A stretch of 28,327 nt of DNA from a virus. Shown piece by piece: positions 15,058-22,130 of the stretch; the stretch's first letter is position 1, and every line of letters starts with the position of its first letter. Below the pieces are notes generated by a model, which was not told the DNA's origin, ran no database searches, and was given only the letters and a program-made list of their open reading frames with translations. The DNA is taken from positions 1 through 28,327 of the IMG/VR virus record IMGVR_UViG_3300044765_000266. One strand, given 5' to 3'. The translations under genes and the position numbers were made by a program.

Positions 15058-15118
15058 ATGCTGCCGGTGCTATACAGAAGCTGGCGAGCGTATGCGACTG
15101 TGCCGACGCATTGGTACA
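15058..15118 (-). promoter_or_regulatory. Putative Ogr-dependent late promoter for V-W-FI-FII-E-T-U-D
   Basis: The dyad TGTGCC-N8-GGTACA spans 15099-15118. The box GCATGCTGCCG (plus-strand view; CAGCAT on the minus strand) spans 15056-15066, with the hexamer at 15058-15063. The distance from dyad to box equals that at the J promoter. The dyad centre would be about 56 bases upstream of transcription start, in line with the -55 position known for P2 late promoters. The start point falls near the V ATG. Activation by the ogr product is inferred. Confidence 0.6.
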
Positions 15119-15201
15119 TTGTTGCTGTGGCCTTTATGGCGTTGCAGACGCATGCGTCATCCTCTGCAACAGTGTTTATTACCGACTATTACGGAGCGCT
15201 A

Positions 15202-16011
15202 ATGAATTTCTCGCAGAGCACAGGTCCCATGTTTCTTGGCTTCTCCCGAGAAGACGAAAACAAGCTTCTATCCGGCGAGCAACGCATACACCGGATCTTT
15301 CCATTTGATCGGTTTATCGATCTGGTCAGAACCAGAAAGCTTACCTTTGTGAAGCCAAAGCTTTGGAAGGATCCCTACGAAAATCTAATGAATCGTCCAA
15401 TTCAAATGGACGATGGCAGAACTATTCGAGTGCCGCACTACGAGGACGATCTCTTTGCGCAGTGCTGGTCCCTTGAGTACGAATCTGACGCCATGTGGCG
15501 AATATATTCAGGTGACGAGCGCGGAGTTTTGGTATCTGCCAATGCGGCAACGCTCTATAGGACGGCAGAATCCACCTATCCATGGCCCACAGAGCAACTT
15601 TTTCTGGGAAAGGTTGAGTACCTTTCAGAACACGCCTTAAAGCAGAAATTTGAATCGCATGAATTCTTGCGCAGCGTACTGAAGTCAGGCATGTACTCAT
15701 CTGGTGTTGCACAAACGCTTCTGTATAAACGCGATTCCTTCAAGCATGAAGCTGAGGTGAGATGGATCATATCAAGGCACATCTCCAATATTCCGGGAGA
15801 CGTGCATCATTTGCCTATCAATCTCGAGGCATCGATAACAAAAGTGACACTGGACCCTCGCCTATCCGATGAGGATATGGAAAGGCAGATATTCCTTATC
15901 CGAAGCGCGGGTTACAGTGGAGAGGTCGTACAATCGAGTCTTTACGGCATGCCCGAGCTTTCACTCGCCATCCCTAGTTTGGATTGGCTGCATGGGCTTT
16001 CGCCGTCCTGA
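15202..16011 (+). CDS. DUF2971-family cargo protein
   Basis: A 269-residue protein that fits the DUF2971 family: LTFVKPKLWKDPYEN (47-61), AQCWSLEYESDAMWRIYSGD (86-105) followed by RGVLVS, GKVEY (136-140), and YKRDSFKHEAEVRWI (175-189). The family is widespread in mobile elements and near defence genes, but its biochemical role is not established to my knowledge. The ATG at 15202 has GGAG upstream; the frame runs open to 14977 but there it lies antisense to V. It is A+T-richer than the tail genes and points against them, wedged between G and V. This is a classic cargo position, so an anti-phage role is plausible but inferred. Confidence 0.85.
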   Translation: MNFSQSTGPMFLGFSREDENKLLSGEQRIHRIFPFDRFIDLVRTRKLTFVKPKLWKDPYENLMNRPIQMDDGRTIRVPHYEDDLFAQCWSLEYESDAMWRIYSGDERGVLVSANAATLYRTAESTYPWPTEQLFLGKVEYLSEHALKQKFESHEFLRSVLKSGMYSSGVAQTLLYKRDSFKHEAEVRWIISRHISNIPGDVHHLPINLEASITKVTLDPRLSDEDMERQIFLIRSAGYSGEVVQSSLYGMPELSLAIPSLDWLHGLSPS

Positions 16012-16032
16012 GCACAGTAGCCTACTCCCTTG

Positions 16033-16620
16033 CTATTCGTTGATGGCTGCGTCCGGGTAATCAGGTTGCGTGCCCCAGGACTCGGCGGCTGTATTCCATG
16101 TCACGCGGATGTGCTCCCCAGTTGGAGGCTGTAGTGTTGTCAAAGTATCTGGCAACGCAACACCCGCTGGCAGTGGTGCAGCACGCTGTGCCGTGGCTTT
16201 GACCCACAGCGGGCAACGACTGTAGTCCGGTACTGCAATCCAGGCATTTGTCTCGATGTCCCATATGGAACACTTACAGTCCTGCGCGTCATACGTAGGC
16301 GGTGCGAGATGCGTCACACTCACCGGCAGCGCTTCGCCAAGCGTGAGTGTGTTGGGCACCGGACGTGCGGTCGCTTTGTCCCACAACATGATGTAACGAA
16401 AATCGTCGACCACTTCCCACGCGCTGCCATCTTGCGTGAGTCGACGCGCTTTCTGCGGCCCCGGATCAGCGCCAGGCTGGACAAAGACCGCGTTGCTTGG
16501 CAGCGGATAGATGCTTTCTAACGGAGACAGATACGCCTCCAGCTCGCCTAGGTATTCGCGCGTCTTGGTACAGAACGTGAAGGCTCGTTTCGTCGGCGGC
16601 AGATTCTTCGTGTCAGGCAT
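16033..16620 (-). CDS. G: Probable tail fibre assembly protein (gpG position)
   Basis: A 195-residue protein directly after the tail fibre gene, where P2-like phages encode the fibre chaperone gpG (175 residues in P2). Sequence support is weaker than for its neighbours: there are tryptophan-containing repeats of the kind seen in fibre chaperones (AWEVVDDFRYIMLWDKATARP and IETNAWIAVPDYSRCPLW are similar in layout), and a C-terminal WNTAAESWGTQPDYPDAA. The start at 16620 (MPDTKN) lies 13 bases past the fibre stop; the open frame extends over the fibre gene. It ends 21 bases from the convergent DUF2971 gene. Confidence 0.7.
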   Translation of the reverse strand: MPDTKNLPPTKRAFTFCTKTREYLGELEAYLSPLESIYPLPSNAVFVQPGADPGPQKARRLTQDGSAWEVVDDFRYIMLWDKATARPVPNTLTLGEALPVSVTHLAPPTYDAQDCKCSIWDIETNAWIAVPDYSRCPLWVKATAQRAAPLPAGVALPDTLTTLQPPTGEHIRVTWNTAAESWGTQPDYPDAAINE

Positions 16621-16633
16621 AGGTGCGTGCTCT

Positions 16634-18229
16634 TCAATAGGCGATGCAATGAAGCAGGTAGGTACCGGCCGGCAAGTTGTCGCTTCCGCCGGCTGCGGCC
16701 ACGGTAAGCGTGTGCGTGTGGCCACCTGCACCACCCACGGTCGCTGTATGGTTGTGGTCGCCGACGGCTGCGATAGAAATCGTGTGCGAGTGGTTGCCGG
16801 AACCATTCATGCCGATGTTGTGGCCGTGATTACCTTGCCAGTCGGTGGAGAAGTTGTGCGCGTGGTTGCCCGCGTCGTTCGTCTGGCGCTGCATGTTGCG
16901 AAACGCGGGACCACCGCCGCCGACATAGCTGGAGCCGGAGCCATCGCCGAACAGACTGTTAAGCGTCATGTGCGAGTGCTGGCCTTGCGCGTCGGTGGAG
17001 CCGCTATGCGCGTGATTGCCTTGGCCATCGGTCCACGCCGAGTGTGTGTGATCGCCTTTAGCGTCGGAACTGGCAGCATGCGCATGCGACCCCGCGTTGG
17101 TCAGCGTGACGCTGTGCGCGTGATCGGCAACCGCTGCCGCAGTGGCTGCATGGGTGTGCGACAGGAGGGCGCCCGCGTCATAGGTGCCGACCTTCGCCGC
17201 TTTGGTCGTCACGCGGACGGACGTGCCTTCCCGTAAGTTCGGAATGTTGAACGTGTTGGTGCCATCACCGGCGCCGTACGTCGTGCCGATCGCCGCAAAC
17301 AGCGCCGCGTACTGTGAGCGAGAAATCGCCGAGCCATCGCACACCAGCGTGCTGGGTGGCGGCGTCGATGCCGCGGTCACGATGATCTGACCGGGATAAT
17401 ACCGGGAGGCCACGTCCAGCTTGGTGGCAAGCGCTGCCGCCAGACCGAGGATGTCGGCCATTGCATGCTGATGCAGTGCGGGTGGAAACGTTGCCGGCAC
17501 ACCGGTCAGATTGTTCCACGCCCGATAGAACGCACCTTCTTGGCCATCCAGCAGATCCGCATCCAGCCCGTTGTTCGCACCGGCGTCCTTGAGCGCAGCA
17601 CTCTTGAGACCGAGACCCGCGCGAAACGTGATCGCATCCACCGCTGCCAGGAGTGCTTTGACGAACTTGGTGGGCGCATTCGCACCTAACCGATCATCCA
17701 AGCCCGCCTTCAGCGTGGATGGCGTGATCGCGAGCGAGCTATCCGATGCGGTGATTGCGTCATTGGAGGTCGCCAACTGCACGACACCGGCCACCGCCGT
17801 AGTGGCCTTGTTGAGCTGGAAATTGGTGTCGCCAAACACCATGCTCGCGGCGTTGATGTCCGCAAACCGCGTGTCCACGGCCAACAACAGTGTGGCCTGC
17901 GTGGATTTCTCCGCAAGCACGCCGGCTTGCCCATAGACACCGAACAGCGTGCCGTCCTGCAGATACAGCCCGATCCCGCGAACGGTGTACGTGTCGGCGC
18001 TGTTGTCGCGAATCGTGACGTGCACGGTATCCGCGGCCGTCGCGCCGCCGCTCAGGGTGGTGAGCCGCTTGGATTCGCCCGGAAGCTTGGTGAGTGACGG
18101 ATCGGGGGTGAACGTCGCTGCCGTCACCCCCACCGACGCCACCAGCACGGCATTGGTACCGTCGTGTTTGGCATTGACCAACGCGGCACGGCCGGCCGTC
18201 GTGACGGTCAGGGTCAAGGCTTGCGGCAT
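16634..18229 (-). CDS. H: Tail fibre protein with collar domain and HxH-repeat tip
   Basis: A 531-residue receptor-binding fibre. Residues 1-160 match the P2 gpH-type N-terminal attachment domain (ADTVHVTIRDNSADTYTVRG, GIGLYLQDGTLFGVYGQ). An ALHQHAMADILGL link is at about 251-263, and a phage tail collar domain at about 277-340 (YYPGQIIV, then CDGSAISRSQYAALFAAIGT, FNIPNLR). The C-terminal part carries eleven His-x-His motifs, nearly all exactly 12 residues apart (first His at 358, 370, 382, 394, 406, 418, then 456, 468, 480, 492, 504). In T4 gp37 such HxH motifs bind iron along a needle-shaped trimer. The start at 18229 lies one base past the I stop. Confidence 0.92.
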   Translation of the reverse strand: MPQALTLTVTTAGRAALVNAKHDGTNAVLVASVGVTAATFTPDPSLTKLPGESKRLTTLSGGATAADTVHVTIRDNSADTYTVRGIGLYLQDGTLFGVYGQAGVLAEKSTQATLLLAVDTRFADINAASMVFGDTNFQLNKATTAVAGVVQLATSNDAITASDSSLAITPSTLKAGLDDRLGANAPTKFVKALLAAVDAITFRAGLGLKSAALKDAGANNGLDADLLDGQEGAFYRAWNNLTGVPATFPPALHQHAMADILGLAAALATKLDVASRYYPGQIIVTAASTPPPSTLVCDGSAISRSQYAALFAAIGTTYGAGDGTNTFNIPNLREGTSVRVTTKAAKVGTYDAGALLSHTHAATAAAVADHAHSVTLTNAGSHAHAASSDAKGDHTHSAWTDGQGNHAHSGSTDAQGQHSHMTLNSLFGDGSGSSYVGGGGPAFRNMQRQTNDAGNHAHNFSTDWQGNHGHNIGMNGSGNHSHTISIAAVGDHNHTATVGGAGGHTHTLTVAAAGGSDNLPAGTYLLHCIAY

Positions 18230-18230
18230 A

Positions 18231-18785
18231 TCAGTTTTCCTCAGCAAGCGCGATCAGATCTAGGCGCGCGAAAAGACAGGGGCGTGCGATGGCAGCGATA
18301 CCGGTCGCCGCATAGAGGTTCACGCCTTGCGTAAAGGTGAAGTGCGAACGCACCGGTTTCGTGCGTGTCACTTCGGCGATGACGTCGTCGACATACTGCG
18401 CGGTCGCTTCGGTGCCATCGGCACCCGACAACGTCATCGACAGCTCAAAGGTGTGGGGCTCGCCTTTCGGCTCCTTCTGCCACCACTCCGTGATCTCCAC
18501 CGCACCGCCAAAGCTCTCGACGACATCGCTGACACTCTTGGCCGTACCCTTGTGCTTTTGAATCTCGAACGCACTGGCGATGCGCGCACGCTTGATGTGT
18601 TCGGGCCAATCGCTGCGCCACGTGTCGAGCGACAGCGCCCAAGCCAACCAGGGAAGCAGTTCAAGGGGACAGGTCTTCGGATTCCACAGATCCCGAATCG
18701 GGACCGGCACGTCTCCGATGCGTGCTATGGCCGCTTCGAGCGCGCGCTCGACGGGTTTGGCGTTGGGCGGCAGAAGACTATTCAT
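18231..18785 (-). CDS. I: Baseplate/tail protein I
   Basis: A 184-residue homologue of P2 gpI (176 residues), part of the baseplate wedge. It shows VPIRDLWNPKTCPLELLPWL followed by AWALSLDTW, then KRARIASAFEIQKHKGTAKS and EITEWW. Two starts are possible: 18785 (MNSLL), which overlaps the J stop by 8 bases, or 18797 (MAAT). I chose 18785 on length and the GGCGG at about 9 bases. It precedes the fibre gene by one base. Confidence 0.93.
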   Translation of the reverse strand: MNSLLPPNAKPVERALEAAIARIGDVPVPIRDLWNPKTCPLELLPWLAWALSLDTWRSDWPEHIKRARIASAFEIQKHKGTAKSVSDVVESFGGAVEITEWWQKEPKGEPHTFELSMTLSGADGTEATAQYVDDVIAEVTRTKPVRSHFTFTQGVNLYAATGIAAIARPCLFARLDLIALAEEN

Positions 18786-19668
18786 CGTTGCCGCCATACC
18801 GAAGATCGATGGCCGTGCAATACGCCGCTTGCGTTCGGCTGATCACGATGCGATCGGTCGGTGAGTCCAGATCGACGCGCTGCATGCCCGGTACGTGGAT
18901 GGCCGCATCGAGCCCGCTGCGCGTGATGTCGCGTCCGAGCTTGTGCGTATCGACGACGAACTTGGCGAGGTTCCGGTTCGAGTTATCCAGCACGACGGCG
19001 CTGTCGGGACCGGCAAGTGTGTAGCGCGTACCGGTGATCTGATAGGGGATGATCTCGGCGCTCTGCACGATGACTTCATCAGTCAGCGGACGCACCTTGA
19101 CCGAGGACAAGGCGGCCGCCACCGCATTGAGTGTCGCCTGCGGTGCGGTACCGTCGCCCGTGCGAGATAACACCGTCACCAGCACTTGCCCCGGCGACGG
19201 GCTGGTCGCGCTGGCATCCAGCACATCCGGGCTCGCACTGAGGGCGTGGAAGATGTACGCGCCTTCCGGCCCGGCGACGGAGAAACCTTCCGGTGAGAGA
19301 CGGATGCGACGCAGATAGTCCTCGTCGCTTTCCATGACTTTCGGAATGCCGCGCGATGGATCGCCCGCATCCAACGTCAGGCGCTCGACGTTGTAGAACG
19401 CGCCAAGATTGTCGAGGTCCGTGCCGCAGGCATACGGCAGCATGACGGCTTTGGCGCCATCGTTGACGCGCTGGCGCAACAGCATTTCTCGGTAGGCCGC
19501 GACCTGCAGCACTTTGTACGACGGATCGGATTCCGTGAGTGCCGTGAACGTGTCGTCGCGCACACGCAGATCCGCGAGCATGTCCGCAAAAATCTGCTCG
19601 AACGAAATCGCCTCCACCACGGCAGGCGCTGGGAGCTGCGACAGATCGACGGCGGTCAGGCCGGACAT
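18778..19668 (-). CDS. J: Baseplate assembly protein J
   Basis: A 296-residue homologue of P2 gpJ (302 residues), the gp6-like baseplate wedge protein. Support: DLSQLPAPAVVEAISFEQIF near the start, ALTESDPSYKVLQVAAYREM followed by LLRQRVNDGAKAVML, then ESDEDYLRRIRLSPEGFSVA. The start at 19668 is chosen because the family begins there; the open frame to 19749 would pass over the promoter dyad. It is the first gene of the J-I-H-G run and has its own late promoter, a job done in P2 by the promoter of V. Confidence 0.95.
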   Translation of the reverse strand: MSGLTAVDLSQLPAPAVVEAISFEQIFADMLADLRVRDDTFTALTESDPSYKVLQVAAYREMLLRQRVNDGAKAVMLPYACGTDLDNLGAFYNVERLTLDAGDPSRGIPKVMESDEDYLRRIRLSPEGFSVAGPEGAYIFHALSASPDVLDASATSPSPGQVLVTVLSRTGDGTAPQATLNAVAAALSSVKVRPLTDEVIVQSAEIIPYQITGTRYTLAGPDSAVVLDNSNRNLAKFVVDTHKLGRDITRSGLDAAIHVPGMQRVDLDSPTDRIVISRTQAAYCTAIDLRYGGNDE

Positions 19669-19700
19669 GCGTAACGGGCGAAGAGCGAAGGCATGCCCGC

Positions 19701-19761
19701 ATGCTGCCGACGGGGAGCAGGGTGGCGCGAGCGCAGCGCGATGTACCACCTGTTTGGTACA
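19701..19761 (-). promoter_or_regulatory. Putative Ogr-dependent late promoter for J-I-H-G
   Basis: The dyad TGTACC-N8-GGTACA spans 19742-19761, with 7-base arms TGTACCA and TGGTACA. The box GCATGCTGCCG lies at 19699-19709, hexamer 19701-19706. Both elements are 36 bases apart, exactly as before V. Transcription would begin near 19694, about 26 bases before J. The 19762-19915 remainder of this gap shows only weak GTGGT/ACCAC symmetry and no gene. Confidence 0.65.
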
Positions 19762-19915
19762 GACAAATCACTCTGTCTTAAGTGGTTTCACGCAAGGCAC
19801 CACTACGTTTCAACGCAGAGCAATTAGCGTTGTGCGGGAACGCGCTTTATGGCAAAACAATTCCGTTTCCGTAGCGGATAATCACGTGCCAGGTCAACAC
19901 GGGCATATTGAATCC

Positions 19916-20590
19916 TTAAAGGCCCGCAGTTTGCACATAAGTTGCAGCAACCTTTCCGATCCCTGTAATCACGTAACCAGGTTCTGTAGGACCCATGAGC
20001 TGCATTTGACGAACCATGTTGAGTGACTCCAGCACTTCAAGTTCTTGATCGAGAGCCATCGTCCCCTCCCAAAACTGAGGAACCGCCTTGATGGCCGTCA
20101 CGATGTCACCAATCCAGATGCCGCTAGCGGTTTGCTGTAGGCCAATAAGCTCAAGTTTTTTCTCTGTCGCGGGCAGTTTAGCGATGATTGACAGAAGGCG
20201 AAGTTGCACTTGAGAGAGCCGCGCCAGATGTTCGAGAATCGAAAGTTTCTTCGGATCGCCTGAGTGTTTGGTACTACCACACGCACCTACAATTTTTCCC
20301 ATCGCTTCGACTTTTTTGGGATCGGGTTCGTACGAAACCTTATCTGCCATAAGCCTAAACGCAGCCAGCGCCTCTTCGCTGTCGAACCACGACTTATCTA
20401 CGGTGGATTCTTTCACCGATTTGAGCTGCTCTGAAAGCGCATCAATCGCTGCTTGAAGGTTCTTTGCTCGAATGGCATCTGCTTTGTCAAAAAGCAAATG
20501 ATCAAGAGCGCCTCCTGCGACAGGAATGCTTGCAACTGCTGCCCGAATCCAAGCAACGCCCTCTGGAACATAGCTTGTGATATTGGCCAT
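19916..20590 (-). CDS. Putative cargo (moron) protein, undescribed helical family, copy B
   Basis: A 224-residue protein between S and J, the place of V and W in P2. It is A+T-richer than its neighbours. Layout: an N-terminal hydrophobic Gly/Pro segment RAAVASIPVAGGALDHLLFD (16-35); a charged helical region, with QAAIDALSEQLKSVKES and ILEHLARLSQVQLRLLSII (118-136); and a C-terminal part like a winged helix ending GYVITGIGKVAATYV. This order matches the gene at 6846-7538, although identity is low. No enzyme motif is visible. It has AGG at about 7 bases before the ATG and a 123-base leader with an inverted repeat. Conversion or defence function is inferred from position only. Confidence 0.78.
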   Translation of the reverse strand: MANITSYVPEGVAWIRAAVASIPVAGGALDHLLFDKADAIRAKNLQAAIDALSEQLKSVKESTVDKSWFDSEEALAAFRLMADKVSYEPDPKKVEAMGKIVGACGSTKHSGDPKKLSILEHLARLSQVQLRLLSIIAKLPATEKKLELIGLQQTASGIWIGDIVTAIKAVPQFWEGTMALDQELEVLESLNMVRQMQLMGPTEPGYVITGIGKVAATYVQTAGL

Positions 20591-20607
20591 TGAATGCCTA
20601 AGCCTGG

Positions 20608-20722
20608 GTTGGTTAGCTGCGGAAACTAATACGCTCGAATCCTAAGCGAAATAGCGGTTGAAGACTATGCGGTAGCGAACTCGTTGGCTGTGATGTCCTG
20701 AATCACCCCCGAGCTAACCAAC
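20608..20722. repeat. 11-base inverted repeat between S and cargo gene B
   Basis: GTTGGTTAGCT at 20608-20618 and AGCTAACCAAC at 20712-20722 are exact inverted copies separated by 93 bases. The right copy includes the stop codon of S. The repeat could form the foot of a long RNA hairpin or mark the edge of the inserted cargo DNA. Minus-strand bases between the copies include a short frame reading VIQDITANEFATA before a stop, which may be a gene remnant. Confidence 0.5.
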
Positions 20723-21172
20723 GAAATGTTCTATTAGTAACTGCCTTATCTGTTCTCGGTCCTTCACGTTAAAACCGAGCAGCTCGCGGCGTGCATAACG
20801 TACCCGCGGTCCGTTTGACGCGACGCGGTCCGTAAGTCCGTACTGGTGCACGCGTGCAATGCGTGCGGCCCGGCCCTTGAATGCCACGATCGCCGCTTCG
20901 GGGGTGGCTTGGGTCTTCAGATGTTTGGCCGTCCGCAATTTCGCAAACATCTTGCCCCGCTTGATGCGCCCTGTCTTGTCGCGCAGCCTCTTTACCTTGC
21001 GTGGTACATAGGGTGTGCCGTCGGGATTGCGCTGATCGGCGATGCGCTGCTGCTGGCTTCGTCGTAAGACGATCGCCACCGACTGCGCGATGCGGCGACG
21101 CCCTACAGGGCCGATGGCCAGCAGCAACCCATCCACCCAATCTTCGAGCAGCGTCAGATTCGCATCGCTCAT
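20714..21172 (-). CDS. S: Tail completion protein S
   Basis: A 152-residue homologue of P2 gpS (150 residues), of the phage virion morphogenesis family, needed to finish the tail. The family pattern RRRIAQSVAIVLRRSQQQRI, NPDGTPYVPRK, ARIARVHQYGLTDRV and YARRELLGF is clear. The start at 21172 overlaps the R stop as ATGA. It is the last gene of the run that begins at O. Confidence 0.95.
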   Translation of the reverse strand: MSDANLTLLEDWVDGLLLAIGPVGRRRIAQSVAIVLRRSQQQRIADQRNPDGTPYVPRKVKRLRDKTGRIKRGKMFAKLRTAKHLKTQATPEAAIVAFKGRAARIARVHQYGLTDRVASNGPRVRYARRELLGFNVKDREQIRQLLIEHFVG

Positions 21173-21648
21173 GCGGGCTGATCCCACTCCGCAACCAGCG
21201 CATCACGCAAAAACAGCCGCCAGTGCTTCGCTGTCAGCCGTGGCTGGGGCAACGGTTCGTCGACATGGACAATATCGAGGCGCCCGCCGTCACTCTCGGC
21301 CACAATCACGCGCTCGGTTAGCTTCAGCGTGAGGCTAAGATCGCACGCGTCGTGACTGATGATGTCCGCTTCGAAGGTGATGCCGTCGGGGCGCAGATCC
21401 ACGTTGTCGAGCAGCTCCGGCTGATTATCCCGCACCCACATCAGCAGCGGCACCATCACGGTATCCGGATCGCCGGCATAGTCGATCAGGGTCACGTTGA
21501 GCGTGTAGCTGTACTCGAACGACATCCCCGGTACGTAGGTCGCGATCACCGAACCTTTATCGACGAAGACCAATAAGCTCTCAGGATTGCGTGCGAGATC
21601 CGGCAGTGCGACGGTCAGTGCTTGGCGCAAACTGGCAGGCTTCTTCAT
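21169..21648 (-). CDS. R: Tail completion protein R
   Basis: A 159-residue homologue of P2 gpR (155 residues). It opens MKKPASLRQALTVALPDLAR and contains LLMWVRDNQPELL and LSLTLKLTERVIV, typical of the family. The start overlaps the inner-spanin stop as ATGA at 21645-21648, and the stop overlaps S. Confidence 0.94.
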   Translation of the reverse strand: MKKPASLRQALTVALPDLARNPESLLVFVDKGSVIATYVPGMSFEYSYTLNVTLIDYAGDPDTVMVPLLMWVRDNQPELLDNVDLRPDGITFEADIISHDACDLSLTLKLTERVIVAESDGGRLDIVHVDEPLPQPRLTAKHWRLFLRDALVAEWDQPA

Positions 21649-22130
21649 GGCGTCGCCTGGTTGGCCCGCACCCACGCTTGCAGCGCCTTCAATTGTTCGA
21701 CGGCTGCGTGGCAGGTGGCGTAGTTGTCGACGACGGTGCCGGCGACGGCAGAGAGTGCAAGGCCGCTGGGCTGCGCATCAGCAGCGTCGGCGGGACCGGG
21801 CAGGTCATTCGAGGCGGCCGCGTCGTGCACGCGCACAAAACCGACAGGCACGGAGCAAGCAGCATCCGCTTGAGCAGTGACATAGACAGGAATCTCCTTG
21901 GTGAGCGTGGCGCCACGTTCGTGCACGACGCGCACCTGATCGACGTAGCGTGTCACGATGTGTTCACTGGCCTGGGCGGCGGCAACCTGGCCAGTCAACT
22001 CGCGCTGCGCAGTGATGGCAGTGTCGGCACGTGCTTCAGCGAGCGCGATGCGTTGCCGCGTAACAACGTGATAGAGCCACAGGGCACCGAGCAGGCCGGC
22101 ACCGAGCAGCACCTGGCGCAGCAGCGTCAT
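21645..22130 (-). CDS. Rz-like inner-membrane spanin subunit (LysB type)
   Basis: A 161-residue protein with an N-terminal membrane anchor (LLRQVLLGAGLLGALWLYHV, 3-22) followed by a helical periplasmic domain (RIALAEARADTAITAQRELT), as in inner spanins. It would join the outer lipoprotein encoded inside the same DNA to fuse the two membranes at the end of lysis. Its start overlaps the endolysin stop as ATGA. Order endolysin-LysB-LysC-R-S follows P2. Confidence 0.85.
   Translation of the reverse strand: MTLLRQVLLGAGLLGALWLYHVVTRQRIALAEARADTAITAQRELTGQVAAAQASEHIVTRYVDQVRVVHERGATLTKEIPVYVTAQADAACSVPVGFVRVHDAAASNDLPGPADAADAQPSGLALSAVAGTVVDNYATCHAAVEQLKALQAWVRANQATP
21689..21883 (-). CDS. Rz1-like outer-membrane spanin lipoprotein nested in Rz (LysC type)
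   Basis: A 64-residue frame lying wholly inside the inner-spanin gene in another frame. It starts MSLLKRMLLAPCLSVLCACT: a positive start, a hydrophobic signal and a lipobox-like LCAC, with the second Cys of the pair as the likely lipid-bearing residue. The mature part is short and proline-rich (RPPRMTCPVPP and later SPAPSS, TTTPPATQ), as usual for Rz1. Nesting of this kind is seen in lambda Rz/Rz1 and in P2 lysB/lysC. The lipobox has Cys at -2, which is slightly unusual. Confidence 0.78.
   Translation of the reverse strand: MSLLKRMLLAPCLSVLCACTTRPPRMTCPVPPTLLMRSPAALHSLPSPAPSSTTTPPATQPSNN

Noticed and set aside
14977-15201. Extension of the DUF2971 gene leftward to give 344 residues
   Set aside because: The extension lies antisense to V and over the late promoter; the ATG at 15202 has GGAG at normal spacing and the family domain starts there.
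16634-17170. Periodic repeats that could be taken for a CRISPR-like array
   Set aside because: The period is 36 bases and in frame; it encodes the HxH repeats of the tail fibre and has no unique spacers.
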